A stretch of DNA of 64,000 nucleotides from JAWKTV01 sp041398905 (GCA_041398905.1 JAWKTV010000011.1:62001-126000), one strand, 5' to 3'. Positions 1 to 12,046 are shown, counted from the first letter of the stretch. Made by a program: numbers and translations. Notes: generated from the sequence alone by a model not told the origin.

Positions 1-2750
1 TCGAAATAATGTTGGTGGTGTTGACGTTGCCGACACCCGGAACCTGCGTCGTCGTCTGTGTCGTGATGAGGTCACCAATCGCACCGCGACGGAACAAGAC
101 CGAGTCCTGGAAGCCGAGTTCGACGCCGAACTCATCCGTGTCGTTCAGTTCCACCTCGACGAGCAGTGCCTGAATCATCACCTGCGCCGGAGCGGCGTCG
201 AGCTGCCGGGCCATCTGCATGATCCGGTCAAAGTACTTTGGCGTCGCGCTGATGAGCAGTGAGTTGCTGACCGGTTCCGGCGTCACCACGATGTCTTGTT
301 CCAGCAGCTCCACCGAGCTGACACGGTCCGGGTCCTGCAGCAGCAGGTCGCGCTGCGATTGCAGGAAGGTATTGATCGCCGTCGCCACGTCCGTCGCCGG
401 CGCGTTCCGCAGCTTGTACACGTTCACTTGACGGTTCCGCATGTCGCCGGCGTCAAGCCGCAGCAAAATCGCCTCGACCATCGTCAGGGCTTCCTCGCCG
501 CCGTATGCGATCACCGTGTTCGATCGGGCATCCGCCTGGAAGCGGAGCGGTACGAGGCTGCTCGACTGCTCCGCACCGGCCAACTGCACGCCCAGTTGAT
601 CCGCCTGCTGCGGCTCGAACAGGCTCGTCAGCAGGTCGACCGCCGCGACGGCGTCGGCACTCTGCAGCGGAATCATCTTGACGGAAGCAACCGCCTCCGC
701 CGGCTGATCCAGCACCCTGATCAGTTCGCTGATGAGTTCAAGGCTGTCCTTCGGAGCGGTGACGACGAGTGAATTCGTGCGAATTTCGCCGCTGATCCGC
801 ACATCGATCAGCAGGCCGGACTTGACGAGCTTCTGCACGTCGCCGCTTGTGCGGAGGAACTCCAGCACGACCGACTTGGTGTCTCGCAACTGCTGTGACG
901 ACGCACCGCCACCCGCATTGCCGCCGAAGCCGCCTTGCCCGGTCTGGCTGCTGGGGTTGGTCGCGCTCTGCAGCGCCGTGCCGAGGAACTCGGCCAGCTC
1001 TTCGGCCGATGCGTGCTGCAGCGGGTAGATCTGCACGCGGTGCGTCGCACCGTGCTGTCCTTGTCGACCCGGCAGATCAGCTTATCTCCGCCAGCTCGCG
1101 GGGACGGGCCTGCACAATGATCGAGTTGGTCCGCACATCGGCGATCGCCCGCACTCGCGTCCCCAGCCCGCCACGGTCTTCGTAGAACTGATCGAGCAGA
1201 TCGACCACCTGCGAAGCGATCGCATGTTTCAGCGCGAGCACCTGCACCTCGGCGGCCGGGTCCGAAGGCTGATCGAGCGTCGTCGCCAGCTCCATGATCG
1301 ACTCCATCGCCGTCGACGGAGCCATGATGATGATGGCATTGGGCTGCACGACCGGGATGACGCTGATCGGCGGAGCCGCGCGGCCACCCTCTTCCTGCTG
1401 TTCGTTGATCCGCTCGTAAACGTCCTGCAGCAGTTCGGAAAGGGCTTCGGAGCTGACATGCTTGAGACTGACGACATTGATCTCGGGCTGGGAACCCTGA
1501 GCCTGCTGCTCGATCATCTGGATGACCTGCATCACCTGCTCAACGTCCGTTTCGTTGCCCCGGATGATCAGTAAGTTCAGGTCGTCGACCGACTGGATGG
1601 TGACGTCGCCCCGCAGGTTACCGGTGAAGCCCGGAATCGCCGCGGTGGCACTGCCGTCGCCATTCCCCGGAGCGGTTCCGGGTATGGTGGCCGGGCCAGC
1701 GTTGTCGCCGACGTTCCCCTGCTGCCAAGCGGCAGCCACCACCGGAGCCGCACCGTTCGCCTTGAGGTGCCTCAATTGCGGCTGCAACTCGCGACCGATG
1801 CCGGGAAGCGTTTCGTCGCCAGCGACGAGACGAGTCGCCTCTTGCTCCGTACGCGGTCTCGTGTCCAACCGCTTGACCAGTCCGCTCAGCCCGGCGGCGA
1901 CCCGCTCGTCGGCGGTCAGCAGCATCCGGTTTGTCTTGACATCCAGCTCGACCGTAAACCACTCACCCGTGCCGGGGTGGTCACCTTTCGGCGCGTCGCG
2001 CCATACGGTGAACGACGGCAGCCCGTTCGGACCAACGTCCTGCACGGTCGCCCGAGCCTGGAATGCGGCGTAGATGTCGCGTGAGATCTCGACCGCCGGA
2101 CGATTCTGGGCGGCGAGTGGCACAGTCACCGGCTTTGTGGTGCCGGCAACAAGCGGGTTCGTTGAGGCTGGAGCTGGCTGGGCCGCTGGCGTCTCGCCCG
2201 AGGTCCGCAGAATACCCGGAGCGCCATAGCTGCCCGCTTCGTACCCAGCCGTCTGGATGCCTCCGCCTTGTACTCGGGGGGCGGCCGCTGGCTGTTGAGA
2301 GGTCGATCCCAGCTCCCGGCGGGGGAATTCCACGCGAGCCCTTTCGGACTTGATGACCGTCAGGAACTGCTCGTTGGCGATACAGCGAAAGCCGATCGGC
2401 TCGAGTTCCTGATTCAAGATGCGGATCGCGTCGGGGATACTGTGTTGCTGTAAGTCGTTACGGCTAAACCTTCCATGCGGGGTGTCATGCATGACCAGGG
2501 TCAGCCCGGCGTCGGCGGCAACCGACGTCAGCACGCGATCCCAGGGCGCGGAGAGATACTGGAGCCGCAGCTTGGTCTCAGCACCGGCGATCTTCGAAAC
2601 GGTCGGCTGCGCGCCGCCCCGTAACCGGAAAACGCCCGGAGCGTTGTCGCTCGCACCAACAATACCCGCGCCAAACAGGCTCGCCAGACAGGCCGCACTG
2701 CACAGCCTGCGCGAATCGATCCAGCGAGGAAATAGTGATCGCAAGTTCAT
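1..2750 (-). CDS. Secretin (GspD-like), 3' end outside window, frameshifted
   Basis: Outer-membrane secretin-family protein, the ring-forming channel of type II secretion or type IV pilus systems. The start at 2750 gives MNLRSLFPRW followed by a hydrophobic signal segment ending near VGASDNAPG; an in-frame ATG at 2906 would add an unlikely 52-residue basic leader. Several tandem secretin N-type (ring-building) repeats are visible, for example GDVTIQSVDDLNLLIIRG, VIPVVQPNAIIIMAP and AIADVRTNSIIVQARP, each an NXnXIII-type beta-alpha unit joined by Pro/Ala/Gly-rich linkers. The frame ends at 1077, but homologous sequence resumes at once in other frames (HRVQIYPLQHASAEELAEFL, then RTNSLVVTAPKDSLELI) and stays open to base 1. 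One or two single-base losses between about 1035 and 1080 are therefore needed. The C-terminal beta-barrel lies mostly beyond the edge. No gsp genes are adjacent; a GspE-like gene lies at 61.5 kb. Confidence 0.82.
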
Positions 2751-3476
2751 TGTTTTCACTGTCTGTGTGGGAAACCGACGTCCACGAATGGCGGGAGTCC
2801 TCGCACTCCACGATCCATACAACCAGTACAATCGGAAAAGTTTGCCCAGCTTGTTGAGTCGGAAATGGCACATTCCGAGAGAATCGACCGCGCGCCCCCG
2901 CGACACCGGGGCAGGCGCAGGGCGATGCGGCCCTCAGGCGTCGTCGAGCGTCGCTGCCAGTTGTTGGAAGCCGATGGAGGTGAGGCCCGCAGCGCCCTTT
3001 GGGGCGTAAGGACATCGAGAAAACCAACGTCCGACATCAAGCCTGCAAGCCGGGCGGCGTCAGCCCCAGAGCCGGTGGCGTGCTTTGTGCCCTGTCCAAC
3101 GGTCAGGGGACTGACCAGCCGCCGGCTCGCCCGCATCGGACGGGAATCAATGACTCGGAAGGTCCACACGCGCTAAGCCCCCGCGCCCCCTTCGCCGCTC
3201 GAACCGCCAGTCGCCTGACTGGACGCACCAATGCGGCTACCCAGCGACGACAACCTCGTCCGCGATGCCAGCATGCAGTCGCTCGCCCTCGATATCCCCG
3301 GCGGAACCTGTCAGTGAACAGCAGGAAAGTCAGCAAAACTGATGAACCACTGAGTCTTGTTACTGGAAGCCACGCAACAAGTGACCCGTCGCGAATTTTT
3401 TCGTGAACGAGTGACTCTGACCCGACGTGGCAGGCTGATATATGTCCTCTGTGCAACGCACGACTGTGGGAGACTT

Positions 3477-3500
3477 ACCGCCCTTCGGGGGCGGTTTTTG
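3477..3500 (+). terminator. Rho-independent terminator in the rRNA leader
   Basis: Stem ACCGCCC (3477-3483) pairs with GGGCGGT (3489-3495) around a TTCGG loop, followed by a T run (TTTTTG). This is a textbook intrinsic terminator for plus-strand transcription. No clear gene precedes it, so it may end a small RNA or block read-through into the 16S gene. Confidence 0.7.
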
Positions 3501-3615
3501 TTCTCGGAGGTGAATGCAATGGTCGTCCTGCTGATGGACGGGAATGAGTTCTTTGACAATCTGGTTGATGGATTCCTGAGAGTCGTGCAAGTTCGTATAG
3601 TAATGGTTGCTTAGA

Positions 3616-3655
3616 AAAGTCGAAATCGCCTTGCGTTTCGACTTTCCGATCAAAT
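3616..3655 (+). terminator. Second terminator-like hairpin upstream of 16S
   Basis: A perfect 10-base inverted repeat, AAAGTCGAAA (3616-3625) and TTTCGACTTT (3636-3645), surrounds a 10-base loop and is followed within a few bases by AAATTTTTACT. It sits about 90 bases before the 16S start. It could be a terminator, an antitermination element or an RNA processing stem. Confidence 0.5.
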
Positions 3656-3734
3656 TTTTACTCTGTTTACCCCCGCTGCATTCAGGGTCGTCCTCCTTGT
3701 GGGGTCTATTTTTTGGTGTAGTCAAGCAGTCCAG

Positions 3735-5235
<1,501 letters not shown>

Positions 5236-5252
5236 AAGGAACCCGAAGCGAT

Positions 5253-5291
5253 GCTTTGGCAGCTTCCACGACGAAGCTGTTAATGCAAAGC
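5253..5291 (+). other. 16S trailer hairpin
   Basis: Just after the 16S 3' end, CAGCTTC (5260-5266) pairs with GAAGCTG (5273-5279), and the flanking GCTTTG (5253-5258) pairs with CAAAGC (5286-5291). This may be a pre-rRNA processing stem or part of the transcription stop. There is no protein gene between 5236 and about 5773. Confidence 0.4.
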
Positions 5292-5403
5292 TTCAATCAG
5301 CCGTGTGTTCCGCTTTCGGGCGAGCATCACGATCACCGAAACCTGCCAGCCCGCACAAGCCAGTGTCGCTGACCCAGGAATCCATCAACCAGTTAGAAAG
5401 ACG

Positions 5404-5435
5404 AGGCCCGGTCGTCTCACGAGACCACCGGGCCT
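5404..5435 (+). terminator. Long hairpin downstream of 16S (putative terminator)
   Basis: AGGCCCGGT (5404-5412) pairs perfectly with ACCGGGCCT (5427-5435), and an inner GTCTC/GAGAC stem extends it. Only a weak T-rich stretch follows (GATTGCGTTTC). It lies about 170 bases after the 16S end and is the most likely rRNA transcription terminator here. Confidence 0.55.
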
Positions 5436-5773
5436 GATTGCGTTTCATCGTCATTGGACGACTGCCCCCACTCAACCGCGCCGCACCTTGTCTTGTGTCG
5501 CATACCTCGCCTGTCTCTGGATCTCGCCTGCCGTTTTCGCGCCTTGATCTCCCGACGAGGGCGCTGGGCCCCGGGAACACAGTCTCTCAATGGGCGTTCG
5601 GTCGCTATGTCCTTGTCCCACGACATGTCAGGCGACGTGGCTGAAAAGGCAGCGGATCGCGTTTGGCTTCAGGTCGACGACCCGTTCTCCCGCTTGCTCG
5701 GTGGCCAGCGGGGGCGGTCCGTCTATTGTTTGGAGTACTGACCGCGTTCTCAACCCCATCGAGGTTCGGTCAC

Positions 5774-6327
5774 ATGCGATCCATCGCCGTCTTTGTCACT
5801 GCTGTGCTTCACTGTTCGCCGCCGATAAGAAGGAGGAAACGCCCGTGCCTCTGGCGCTTGATTTCAAGGTCACCGCACTTGACGGGCAAAGAGGTCAACC
5901 TCGCCGACTACCAGGGGAAGGTTGTGCTGATCGTCAACGTTGCCAGCCGGTGCGGCAGTGCGACTCCCAGCATGAAGGGCTGCAGGGCTGCACGAGAAGT
6001 ACGGCGAGCAGGCTTGCGTTGGGCTTCCCCGCAATCAGTTCGGTGCCCAGGAACCGGGAGCAGCGAGCAGATCCAGCAGTTCTGCACGAAGTCGGTATTC
6101 GGTGACCTTCCCGATAAACGAGAAGATCGAAGTCACACCAGACGACGCGTCCCCGCCTTCGTCGGCACCTCACTGCCTGGAGACCAAGCCGAAGGGGAGC
6201 AGCAGATCGGCTGGAACTTCGAGAAGTTCCGATCGAAAAAGACGGGGAAGTCGTCGGCCGGTTTGGCACCGGCACCGAGCCGGACGAGATTGAAGAATCG
6301 ATTGCGGACCTACTGGAAGAAGTAGTG
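5774..6327 (+). pseudogene. Glutathione peroxidase-family protein, frame broken several times
   Basis: Thiol peroxidase of the GPx family (about 180 residues), which reduces peroxides using a peroxidatic Cys. The ATG at 5774 opens a short hydrophobic leader (MRSIAVFVTAVLH), suggesting export. Family segments are clear but spread over all three frames: LFAADKKEETPVPLALDFKV, GKEVNLADYQGKVVLIVNVA with the active-site SRCG, EPGSSEQIQQFCT, TFPINEKIEVTPDD, IGWNFEKF and EKDGEVVGRFGTGTEPDE. At least four indels are needed to join them, and codon-level conservation is intact between the breaks. This fits the error-rich block that includes the 16S gene better than true decay. Whether the last residues read LLEE then stop, or continue, is unclear. 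Confidence 0.7.
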
Positions 6328-6519
6328 TCCGGCACGGCGTCACTCCCAGCACTGGCGGGGCTTGGGAAACTTCCACGATCCGTATGGCGGTGAGTTGGCG
6401 GGCTTTCTTGGGTTTTCGCACCATCGCCTCTGCCGAAGGTGCCGCGATGCTGACTGTCCGCTCACCGCCGGCCGCGAACGTCGGTGAGTACCCGGGCTTG
6501 CGAACAGGCCGGTTGTTTC

Positions 6520-9494
6520 TCAGTTTCGGCCGGCCTTCAACTGCGCCGCCGGGCGGGTGGCGTATGTCGCATGGCCTGCGTTGCCGGTACGCTGGAAGAT
6601 CGGGACGGCCTGCTCGTAAGTCGCAATGGCGTAGCCGCTCGGTTCGTCGTCTCGCTGGCGGAATCTTCGGCAACAGATTCGCATAGAAGTTCGCCAGAGT
6701 CGTTTCGGGTTCTCCCACATTCATCGCCAGCGGTTCGTGCCGGTCGAGCATCTTCGGCACGTGCTGACCTTCTTCCGGGTATTTCAGATCGCTGCCGCGC
6801 GAGGCTTCGATCGCCTCTTTCGAGCGTTCGTTGGTTCCGGCTAGAAGTTCACCAGTTCGAGCAAGCGCGTCAAAGCCCAGATCGTAGCGTCGGCGGCGGC
6901 GTACAGGTCCAGCAGTCGGTAGTAGTAGGCGATTCGCTTCGCCGGCTCCTGTCTGAACGCGACTAAGTCGCCAAACACTCAGTGTGAAGTCCGGGTAGGC
7001 GGCGTAGACCATGAACAATTGATCCAGCCCTTTGGCGAGGGTCTTGATCGTCTCTTTGTCGAGCTTCTTGGTACTGGCTCAATGCGGCGATTCTCTGTCC
7101 ATGCCGCCTCATTCCAGGGATTGACGCGGAGGACCCCGCCCAGCCAGTCCAGCCGGGCGGCGAGATCGAATTCGAGTTCCCCGGCGAAGATTGGGCGAGC
7201 AGGCATCAGGCCAGCGATCGGAGTGCCTCTTCGCCATCGCGTCGACACCCACTCATGCAGATACCGCTCCAGCCAGCGGTCGGTGATCCGTTCGCCTGTC
7301 TGCGGGTTGGAGAGATGGGCTGGATGTAGGTGGTCGCCTGGCGCGGCCGAATGATTCGAGCGAGAAGCTGACGCTGGCGGGTGTGACGGCTGCGAGTTCA
7401 ACCCACATCACCCAGGCGTGCGGCATACCGCCGTAGCGACCGTCGCCGGTAACGTAGGCCGCAGGGACTCCTGTATGCCTGCTCAGGACCCGTGCGCGGC
7501 GAAGTCCGCCTGCATCGCACACACGCCGCCTAACTGGTCGATATTCGGTGCAGGTTGTTTTCCCGCCGAGTCGGCAGACCTGACTCGACGTCCTGAGCAT
7601 CTCGGCAATGTAGGGGACACCGGCGTAACACTTGCCGAACATCTGCCGCGCGTGGGAACGCAGTTTGCAGCGCTCGACTGCCGCCTCGCGCCGCGCGGTG
7701 TCGTGGTTCACCAGATAGAGCAGGAACTCCCAAGGCACATACTGCGCTCGTCCCTTCATCACTGATTCGGTCTCGACGAAGTAACGGAAGTTCTCGATCC
7801 CCGCAGTCGATCCGCAGGCATGGTGGAATGCGTATTGGTGCGTGGGATGTCCGTAGTCGTAGATGTGTCGGGGGCATCCCAGACGAGGTGACGATGCGAT
7901 CGCCAGCGATCCATAGCGTTCCTCGACTCTGCGAACCGCGGAGCTGGTTGAAGAACCGCATGCAAGCCGATCACATCGTCCCGGTCCGGGTCGATCGCGG
8001 TGAAGAACTCCTCCCGCAGGTCGTCTCGCTCACCGAGCCACGCCATGACGTCATCGTAGTTCGACTGAAACGCCGCCCGCAGATCGTCGTCGTGCTCTTC
8101 GGCGAACTGTTCCGCGAACAGCCTCCGGACCTCGCCGTACGATTCGGTCGTCAGCAGCTTGCGAGGCCGGCCCGGCTTCTTTAACTCCTCCTCATACATC
8201 GGCCGCAGTCGTTCAACTGCCCGCGGCACCTGGTGGACTGCGACTACGGGTGCAACGTAAGGAGCCAGCCGCGCAACAGGCGGCTCGAGCAGGGTCGACA
8301 GCGATTCAACCAGTTCCTGCTCCGGATCGAGCGTGGCGACCAGCAGTTGTTCATTCGCGAACACCACCAGCGTTTCACTCCGTTCCCATGTCGTCCCCAG
8401 CACCTTGCCGCCCGCCGCGTCGATTTGGTCGAGGTCCGCGTTCAGTGCCTCTTGCGATGGATAGCTCACCAGTTGTACCACAGCGCCCGCGATCCTCAGC
8501 ATCTGCCGGGCCCCCTTGAAGGGGACGTTGAGACTCGCGTCAGTCCGGTCATCGGTTTCGACTGTCAGTCCCCGCTTTCGCAGGTCGGCCATCAATTGTC
8601 GTGCAGGGTCCGCATAGGGGGCGACCTTCACGATGATGTCCTGAGAACTCGACAGCCTCGCGCCTGATGTTTCGTTCGCGGTGATGGTGAGCGTCACGGT
8701 TTCCCCGGCGGACAACTCGGACGGAGTCCAGAGGAGTTCTCCGGTCGTGGCGTCGATCGCTGGCGGGGGAGACAGGTCCGTGCCGCCGGTCAGTACGTAC
8801 TCGATCGGTACGCTCGGCTGATCAGGGTCGGTGGCGGTCAGTCGGGTCCGCAGTTCCTGTTCGGGGATCGCGGACAGGGTGGCCGCCTCCGCAAAGATCG
8901 GGGGGGACTCGACCTCCAGCACGTTAATCTGGAACCTCCCCTCCGTCGTGGCGACATCACTGCGGATACGAATGTGCACGGCGAACTGACCCGGCCCGTC
9001 GGCCTCGGCTGGCGTCCAGAGGAACTGTCCAGTCGCGGAATCGATGCTCGCACCGGGTGGCCCTTGCACCAGTTCCCTGTTCGCGGCCGCGGCATTCGCC
9101 ACCGGCAGCGCGAGTGCGAACCGTTCTCCTTCCCGCGCGGTTTGCTGTGGCAAGTCCTGGGTCAGCACCTGTGGTGCGGCCGTGTCCCTGCCAAGCAGGA
9201 ACCACATTGCGGCACCCATACCCAACAGCACCACCACGATGCCTGCCGTCAATCCAAGCCCGCCACTCTGACGTCGCCGCGCCACGGGGCCGGGGTTGGT
9301 CCCGTGCGGATCGCGAACCCGCCGGTCGAATCGATCGGCGGTGCCGCAGGCTCAACCTCCGCCGCGGGGGCGGAGTCGACGCGACGACGGGAACCGCGAT
9401 CGCAGCCGCACTTCGGGCACTTCAGCGTTCGCCCCGCCAGTTCCGGTTTGACTCGCAGCTTCGATTGGCAATGACCACACTGCAGGGCAAGCAT
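6520..9494 (-). CDS. Large zinc-ribbon / membrane / Ig-like / transglutaminase-like protein, multiply frameshifted
   Basis: Reconstructed as one protein of roughly 950-1000 residues. It starts at 9494 with a zinc ribbon (CGHCQSKL, then CPKCG), followed by a charged linker and one membrane helix (GIVVVLLGMGAAMWFLLG). Next come two extracytoplasmic Ig/cadherin-like domains of the type found around SGEI/FSWTP motifs (GASIDSATGQFLWTP and ATTGELLWTP). A mixed alpha/beta region with an acidic EF-hand-like stretch (DPDRDDVIG) follows. The C-terminal part is transglutaminase-like, with Cys in GGVC and His in GDGRYGGMPHAWVMW, then a helical repeat-like tail. The longest unbroken frame is 7759-9285; parts before and after it continue in other frames, with breaks near 9280, 7960, 7540, 7400, 7000 and 6650. 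The exact stop is uncertain (6520 is one choice). Substrate and role are unknown; the Cys and His suggest a peptidase or cross-linking fold acting outside the cytoplasm. Confidence 0.6.
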
Positions 9495-9592
9495 TGCGCT
9501 TCATTCCGATGAGATGAGCGATTCAAATAGATACGGCGGGCGCCTCCCCGTTGCGATTGGCGCGACAGCACGCTCGCGGCAGGTTGAGAACA

Positions 9593-10021
9593 CTACGGGG
9601 CGGACCAGTAGTCGACGACGCAGACGTCTTCGAGGATCGGCTTCAGCACACTCACGAATTCCTGGTGGGCGGGGTGCGGGAGATAGGCTTCGCGGCCCGC
9701 CTCGTCAGCGAAGCTGACGAGGAAGCAGTGGGTGTAACCTTTGTCGTGACCTTCAGGGCTGTTGTTCGTGCCCCACTCGAACTCCTTGATGGCGTCGATC
9801 TTCGAGGGCAGGGCCGCGAACGCGGTTTCGACCGCCTGAATCTGCTCCTTCGTGGCGCCATCAGTAAAGTTGAACAGCACGACATGCCTCAGCAGCCGGG
9901 CCGGCTTCGCATCGTCGGTCTTCGCCGTGGCGGTCGGCTTCGATTCAGCCAGGTTGCGATTCGACATGGCGAAGGTTCCAAGGGCAAGGGCGAACAGAAG
10001 AACGGGGACGACTCGGCGCAT
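9593..10021 (-). CDS. Exported Dabb (stress-responsive alpha-beta barrel) domain protein
   Basis: A 142-residue protein with an N-terminal hydrophobic signal (VVPVLLFALALGTFA) and an Ala/Lys/Thr-rich linker, then a Dabb domain of about 95 residues. The hallmark LRHVVLFNFTDGATKEQIQ opens the domain; later come FEWGTNNSPEGHDKGYTHCF and YLPHPAHQEFVSVLKPILED. Dabb proteins are small dimeric ferredoxin-like barrels; some act as cyclases or stress proteins, but most planctomycete members are uncharacterised. It is transcribed divergently from the membrane protein gene at 10425. Family call is firm, function unknown. Confidence 0.88.
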   Translation of the reverse strand: MRRVVPVLLFALALGTFAMSNRNLAESKPTATAKTDDAKPARLLRHVVLFNFTDGATKEQIQAVETAFAALPSKIDAIKEFEWGTNNSPEGHDKGYTHCFLVSFADEAGREAYLPHPAHQEFVSVLKPILEDVCVVDYWSAP

Positions 10022-10424
10022 GGTTTCTCTCGGGTCACTGGCTGAGATGGGGGTGGCTATGGCAATGAACTGCCGGAACCATCATGGCTGCCGAGGAAAA
10101 CCGGGTCAACAGGGTGGCCGGTCCGCTCGCACCACGGAGTGCGGTCGCTGGTTGGTGGGGGATGCGGAAGCGCGGTGCGGACATCTCACAGTCTCGGCGA
10201 CACGGACACAATCGCGAGTTCACGCAGGATCTCTGGTGAGCCGGCTTGTGGTCCGCAGTGTCGTTCAGGCTGGACGGAAGTCACTTCGCCGACGACAGTC
10301 TAACTTGGAGCGTGACAGCCACGGCTGGTGCGACCGACCGTGCTCGACTGCTGCAGCGACATACAATCAACGGGTCGACGAACGTGCGACCGGCCCCCGA
10401 ATTCTCTCAGTGAATGAGTTGACC
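10022..10424. other. Intergenic region, nothing recognised
   Basis: A 403-base divergent gap. An open frame extends left from the next gene but shows no family resemblance and is rich in Arg/Ser as expected of non-coding high-GC DNA. No clear promoter boxes or hairpins were found. Confidence 0.35.
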
Positions 10425-11095
10425 ATGCGACCTTCCGGACTCACTGCGGTTTGCATCTTGGGGATCATCCTGGCGTCACTGGGGGCGATCGGCTGGTGTT
10501 TGGGTGGAGCCGGCCTGGCGATGCAGGCATCGGGCGTCAATCAGATGAATCTGACACCGCCGCCAGGCGGGGGTGGACCCGAAGTTGAGGAGATCCAGCG
10601 AAGACAAGAGGAGATGCTCAAGGACCTACAGGTCGTTCAAGACAAATACATGATCGTCAACGTGGCGTTGTGGGTTTGGCAACTGGTGACGGTGACGCTG
10701 CTGTTCATCGGTTGCATCGCCGGACTGAAGATGGCGCCGTCGTCCGTCAAGTGGTTGAAGTACGCGATGTTCAATGGCATCGCCTTTGAACTGGGACGGC
10801 TTGGGCCGCAGATCATGATGCAGCGGGAGACATTCGCCGTGATGCAGAAAATGATGTCGGACTTCGGAGATGCTGGACCGCTCCGCCTCCCCAGATGATG
10901 CAGATGATCGGTAGCTTTGCGATCGTGATCGCCGTCGCGAAAGCACTGCTGATCCTCGTGTACTACTTCTGGGGGGCCTGGTACGTCACTCGCCGGGACT
11001 TGCCCGCGCGGCTCGCGGAGGCTCGTGGTGAGGAAGGTTTTGACGGAAGTTCAGACGCGGGACCGATTGATGAATGGACGGACGAGGACAAGTAG
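10425..11095 (+). CDS. Membrane protein, four predicted helices, one frameshift
   Basis: Unknown inner-membrane protein of about 220 residues. ATG at 10425 begins MRPSGLTAVCILGIILASLG, a first membrane helix. A Pro/Gly linker and a Glu/Gln-rich stretch (EEIQRRQEEMLKDLQ) precede helix two (VNVALWVWQLVTVTLLFIGCIAG). After GDAGP at about 10885 the frame stops early, but the next frame continues at once with Met/Pro-rich sequence and a last helix (FAIVIAVAKALLILVYYFWGAWYV), ending with an acidic tail GPIDEWTDEDK. A one-base loss in the CCGCTCCGCCTCCCC stretch explains this. It converges on the diadenylate cyclase gene with only 21 bases between stops. Confidence 0.65.
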
Positions 11096-11116
11096 CCCTC
11101 GTCGGGAGTCGGCGGC

Positions 11117-12046
11117 TCACTCGTTGTCGGTGGACGTCGGTGAGGCTTCCTGCCACTTCATCGCCTGGTCCATCGGTTCGATCCGCAGCACGACCGCACC
11201 GTCGCTGAAGAGCCGCACAGTACCGGTCGATTCGGAGACCGCGATCGCGACCGCTTTGGTGGATTTAGAGATCGCGGCCGCCGCCCAGTGTCGCGCCCCC
11301 AGCCCCTTCGAGAGCGAGAGGCTGTCGGCGTTGCCGTCGAGGATGCGTCCGGCGGCCATCACATGCCCATCCGCGGAGATGATGAAGGCACCGTCAATCT
11401 GCGCGAGTTCCTTGATGCTCTCTCGGACTTTGGCGCTGCGAATGAGCCGGTCCTTCTTGGCGTAGCCGCGGAAGGGGTCGTGGATCTGTTCGTGAGAGAG
11501 CTGCATCGCGCGGCGATGATCGCCGACGACAAAGATGGTGCCAACTTTCTTGCCCTCACGGCCCTCCCGGCCGATCTCGATGGCGAGGTCAACGACGCGC
11601 CGCAATGTGTCGAGCGGAACCTGCGTTTCAAGCCGCTGCAGATCCCGGCTCGTCAGCTTGGCGAGATGTTCATACAGACCGACGACCGCCAGTGTGTCGA
11701 TCGAGTCGCGGTCGAAGCTGGAGTACAGGACGATGACCCGCGAGCCGGTGCGAAGCAGCTCGTCGGCGACGGCCTCGACCAGCGATTGAGCAAGCTGCAC
11801 TTGCCGCGCCTGCGGTTCTTCGGACAGTACGACGACGGCCAGTCCATCCTCTTTCGCGGCCTGCTGAACATCAGGGAGATGCGATGCGACGATCAGCTTG
11901 TAGGACTTCAGCTCGCGATTGAGTTCTTCGAAGTCGTAAGCCGCTTCCGCCAGCAGCAACACGCCGGCCGCCTGGACTTCGTCAGCCACGCTCAAAGCGG
12001 ACTTCAACAAGGTCTTCAGCAGCGGAGTGGGAGGGATGCGCTTCAC
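11117..12046 (-). CDS. Diadenylate cyclase (DisA_N/DAC domain), DacZ-like architecture
   Basis: Probable c-di-AMP synthase, making cyclic di-AMP from two ATP. It has 309 residues: an N-terminal alpha/beta region (about 1-165) resembling the pyruvate-kinase-C-like domain of archaeal DacZ, then a DAC domain (about 170-300). The DGA active-site motif is present (QIDGAFIISADG, residues 218-220). The second motif reads GLGARHWAAAAIS, so the canonical RHR is RHW here; DacZ-type enzymes often differ at this third position. GTVRLFSDGAVVLRIEP closes the domain. There is no CdaR or GlmM neighbour, so it is not a CdaA-type operon. Alternative: an ATP-binding DAC-fold protein without cyclase activity. 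Family assignment is strong, activity is inferred. Confidence 0.85.
   Translation of the reverse strand: MKRIPPTPLLKTLLKSALSVADEVQAAGVLLLAEAAYDFEELNRELKSYKLIVASHLPDVQQAAKEDGLAVVVLSEEPQARQVQLAQSLVEAVADELLRTGSRVIVLYSSFDRDSIDTLAVVGLYEHLAKLTSRDLQRLETQVPLDTLRRVVDLAIEIGREGREGKKVGTIFVVGDHRRAMQLSHEQIHDPFRGYAKKDRLIRSAKVRESIKELAQIDGAFIISADGHVMAAGRILDGNADSLSLSKGLGARHWAAAAISKSTKAVAIAVSESTGTVRLFSDGAVVLRIEPMDQAMKWQEASPTSTDNE

Larger units (their letters stand above)
2751..3734. other. Intergenic region and 16S rRNA leader
   Basis: About 980 bases separate the divergently placed secretin and 16S genes. I recognise no protein gene. The right-hand 400 bases are visibly less GC-rich than the surroundings and hold two terminator-like hairpins (listed separately). 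A TTGACA box at 3553-3558 could be a -35 element, but its spacing does not lead to a convincing -10, so the rRNA promoter is not assigned. An open frame on the minus strand (3360-3725) has no family resemblance and overlaps these hairpins; I treat it as non-coding. Confidence 0.5.

Noticed and set aside
3360..3725. Minus-strand open frame of 121 codons in the rRNA leader
   Set aside because: No family motif, no ribosome-binding site; it overlaps two perfect hairpins that explain the region better.
5236..5773. Search for 23S, 5S or tRNA genes after the 16S gene
   Set aside because: No tRNA-like T-loop or conserved 23S/5S sequence is present; only hairpins are seen.
10022..10424. N-terminal extension of the membrane protein back to 9852
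   Set aside because: It overlaps the Dabb gene on the opposite strand and is low-complexity Arg/Ser sequence; a natural signal-like helix starts at 10425.
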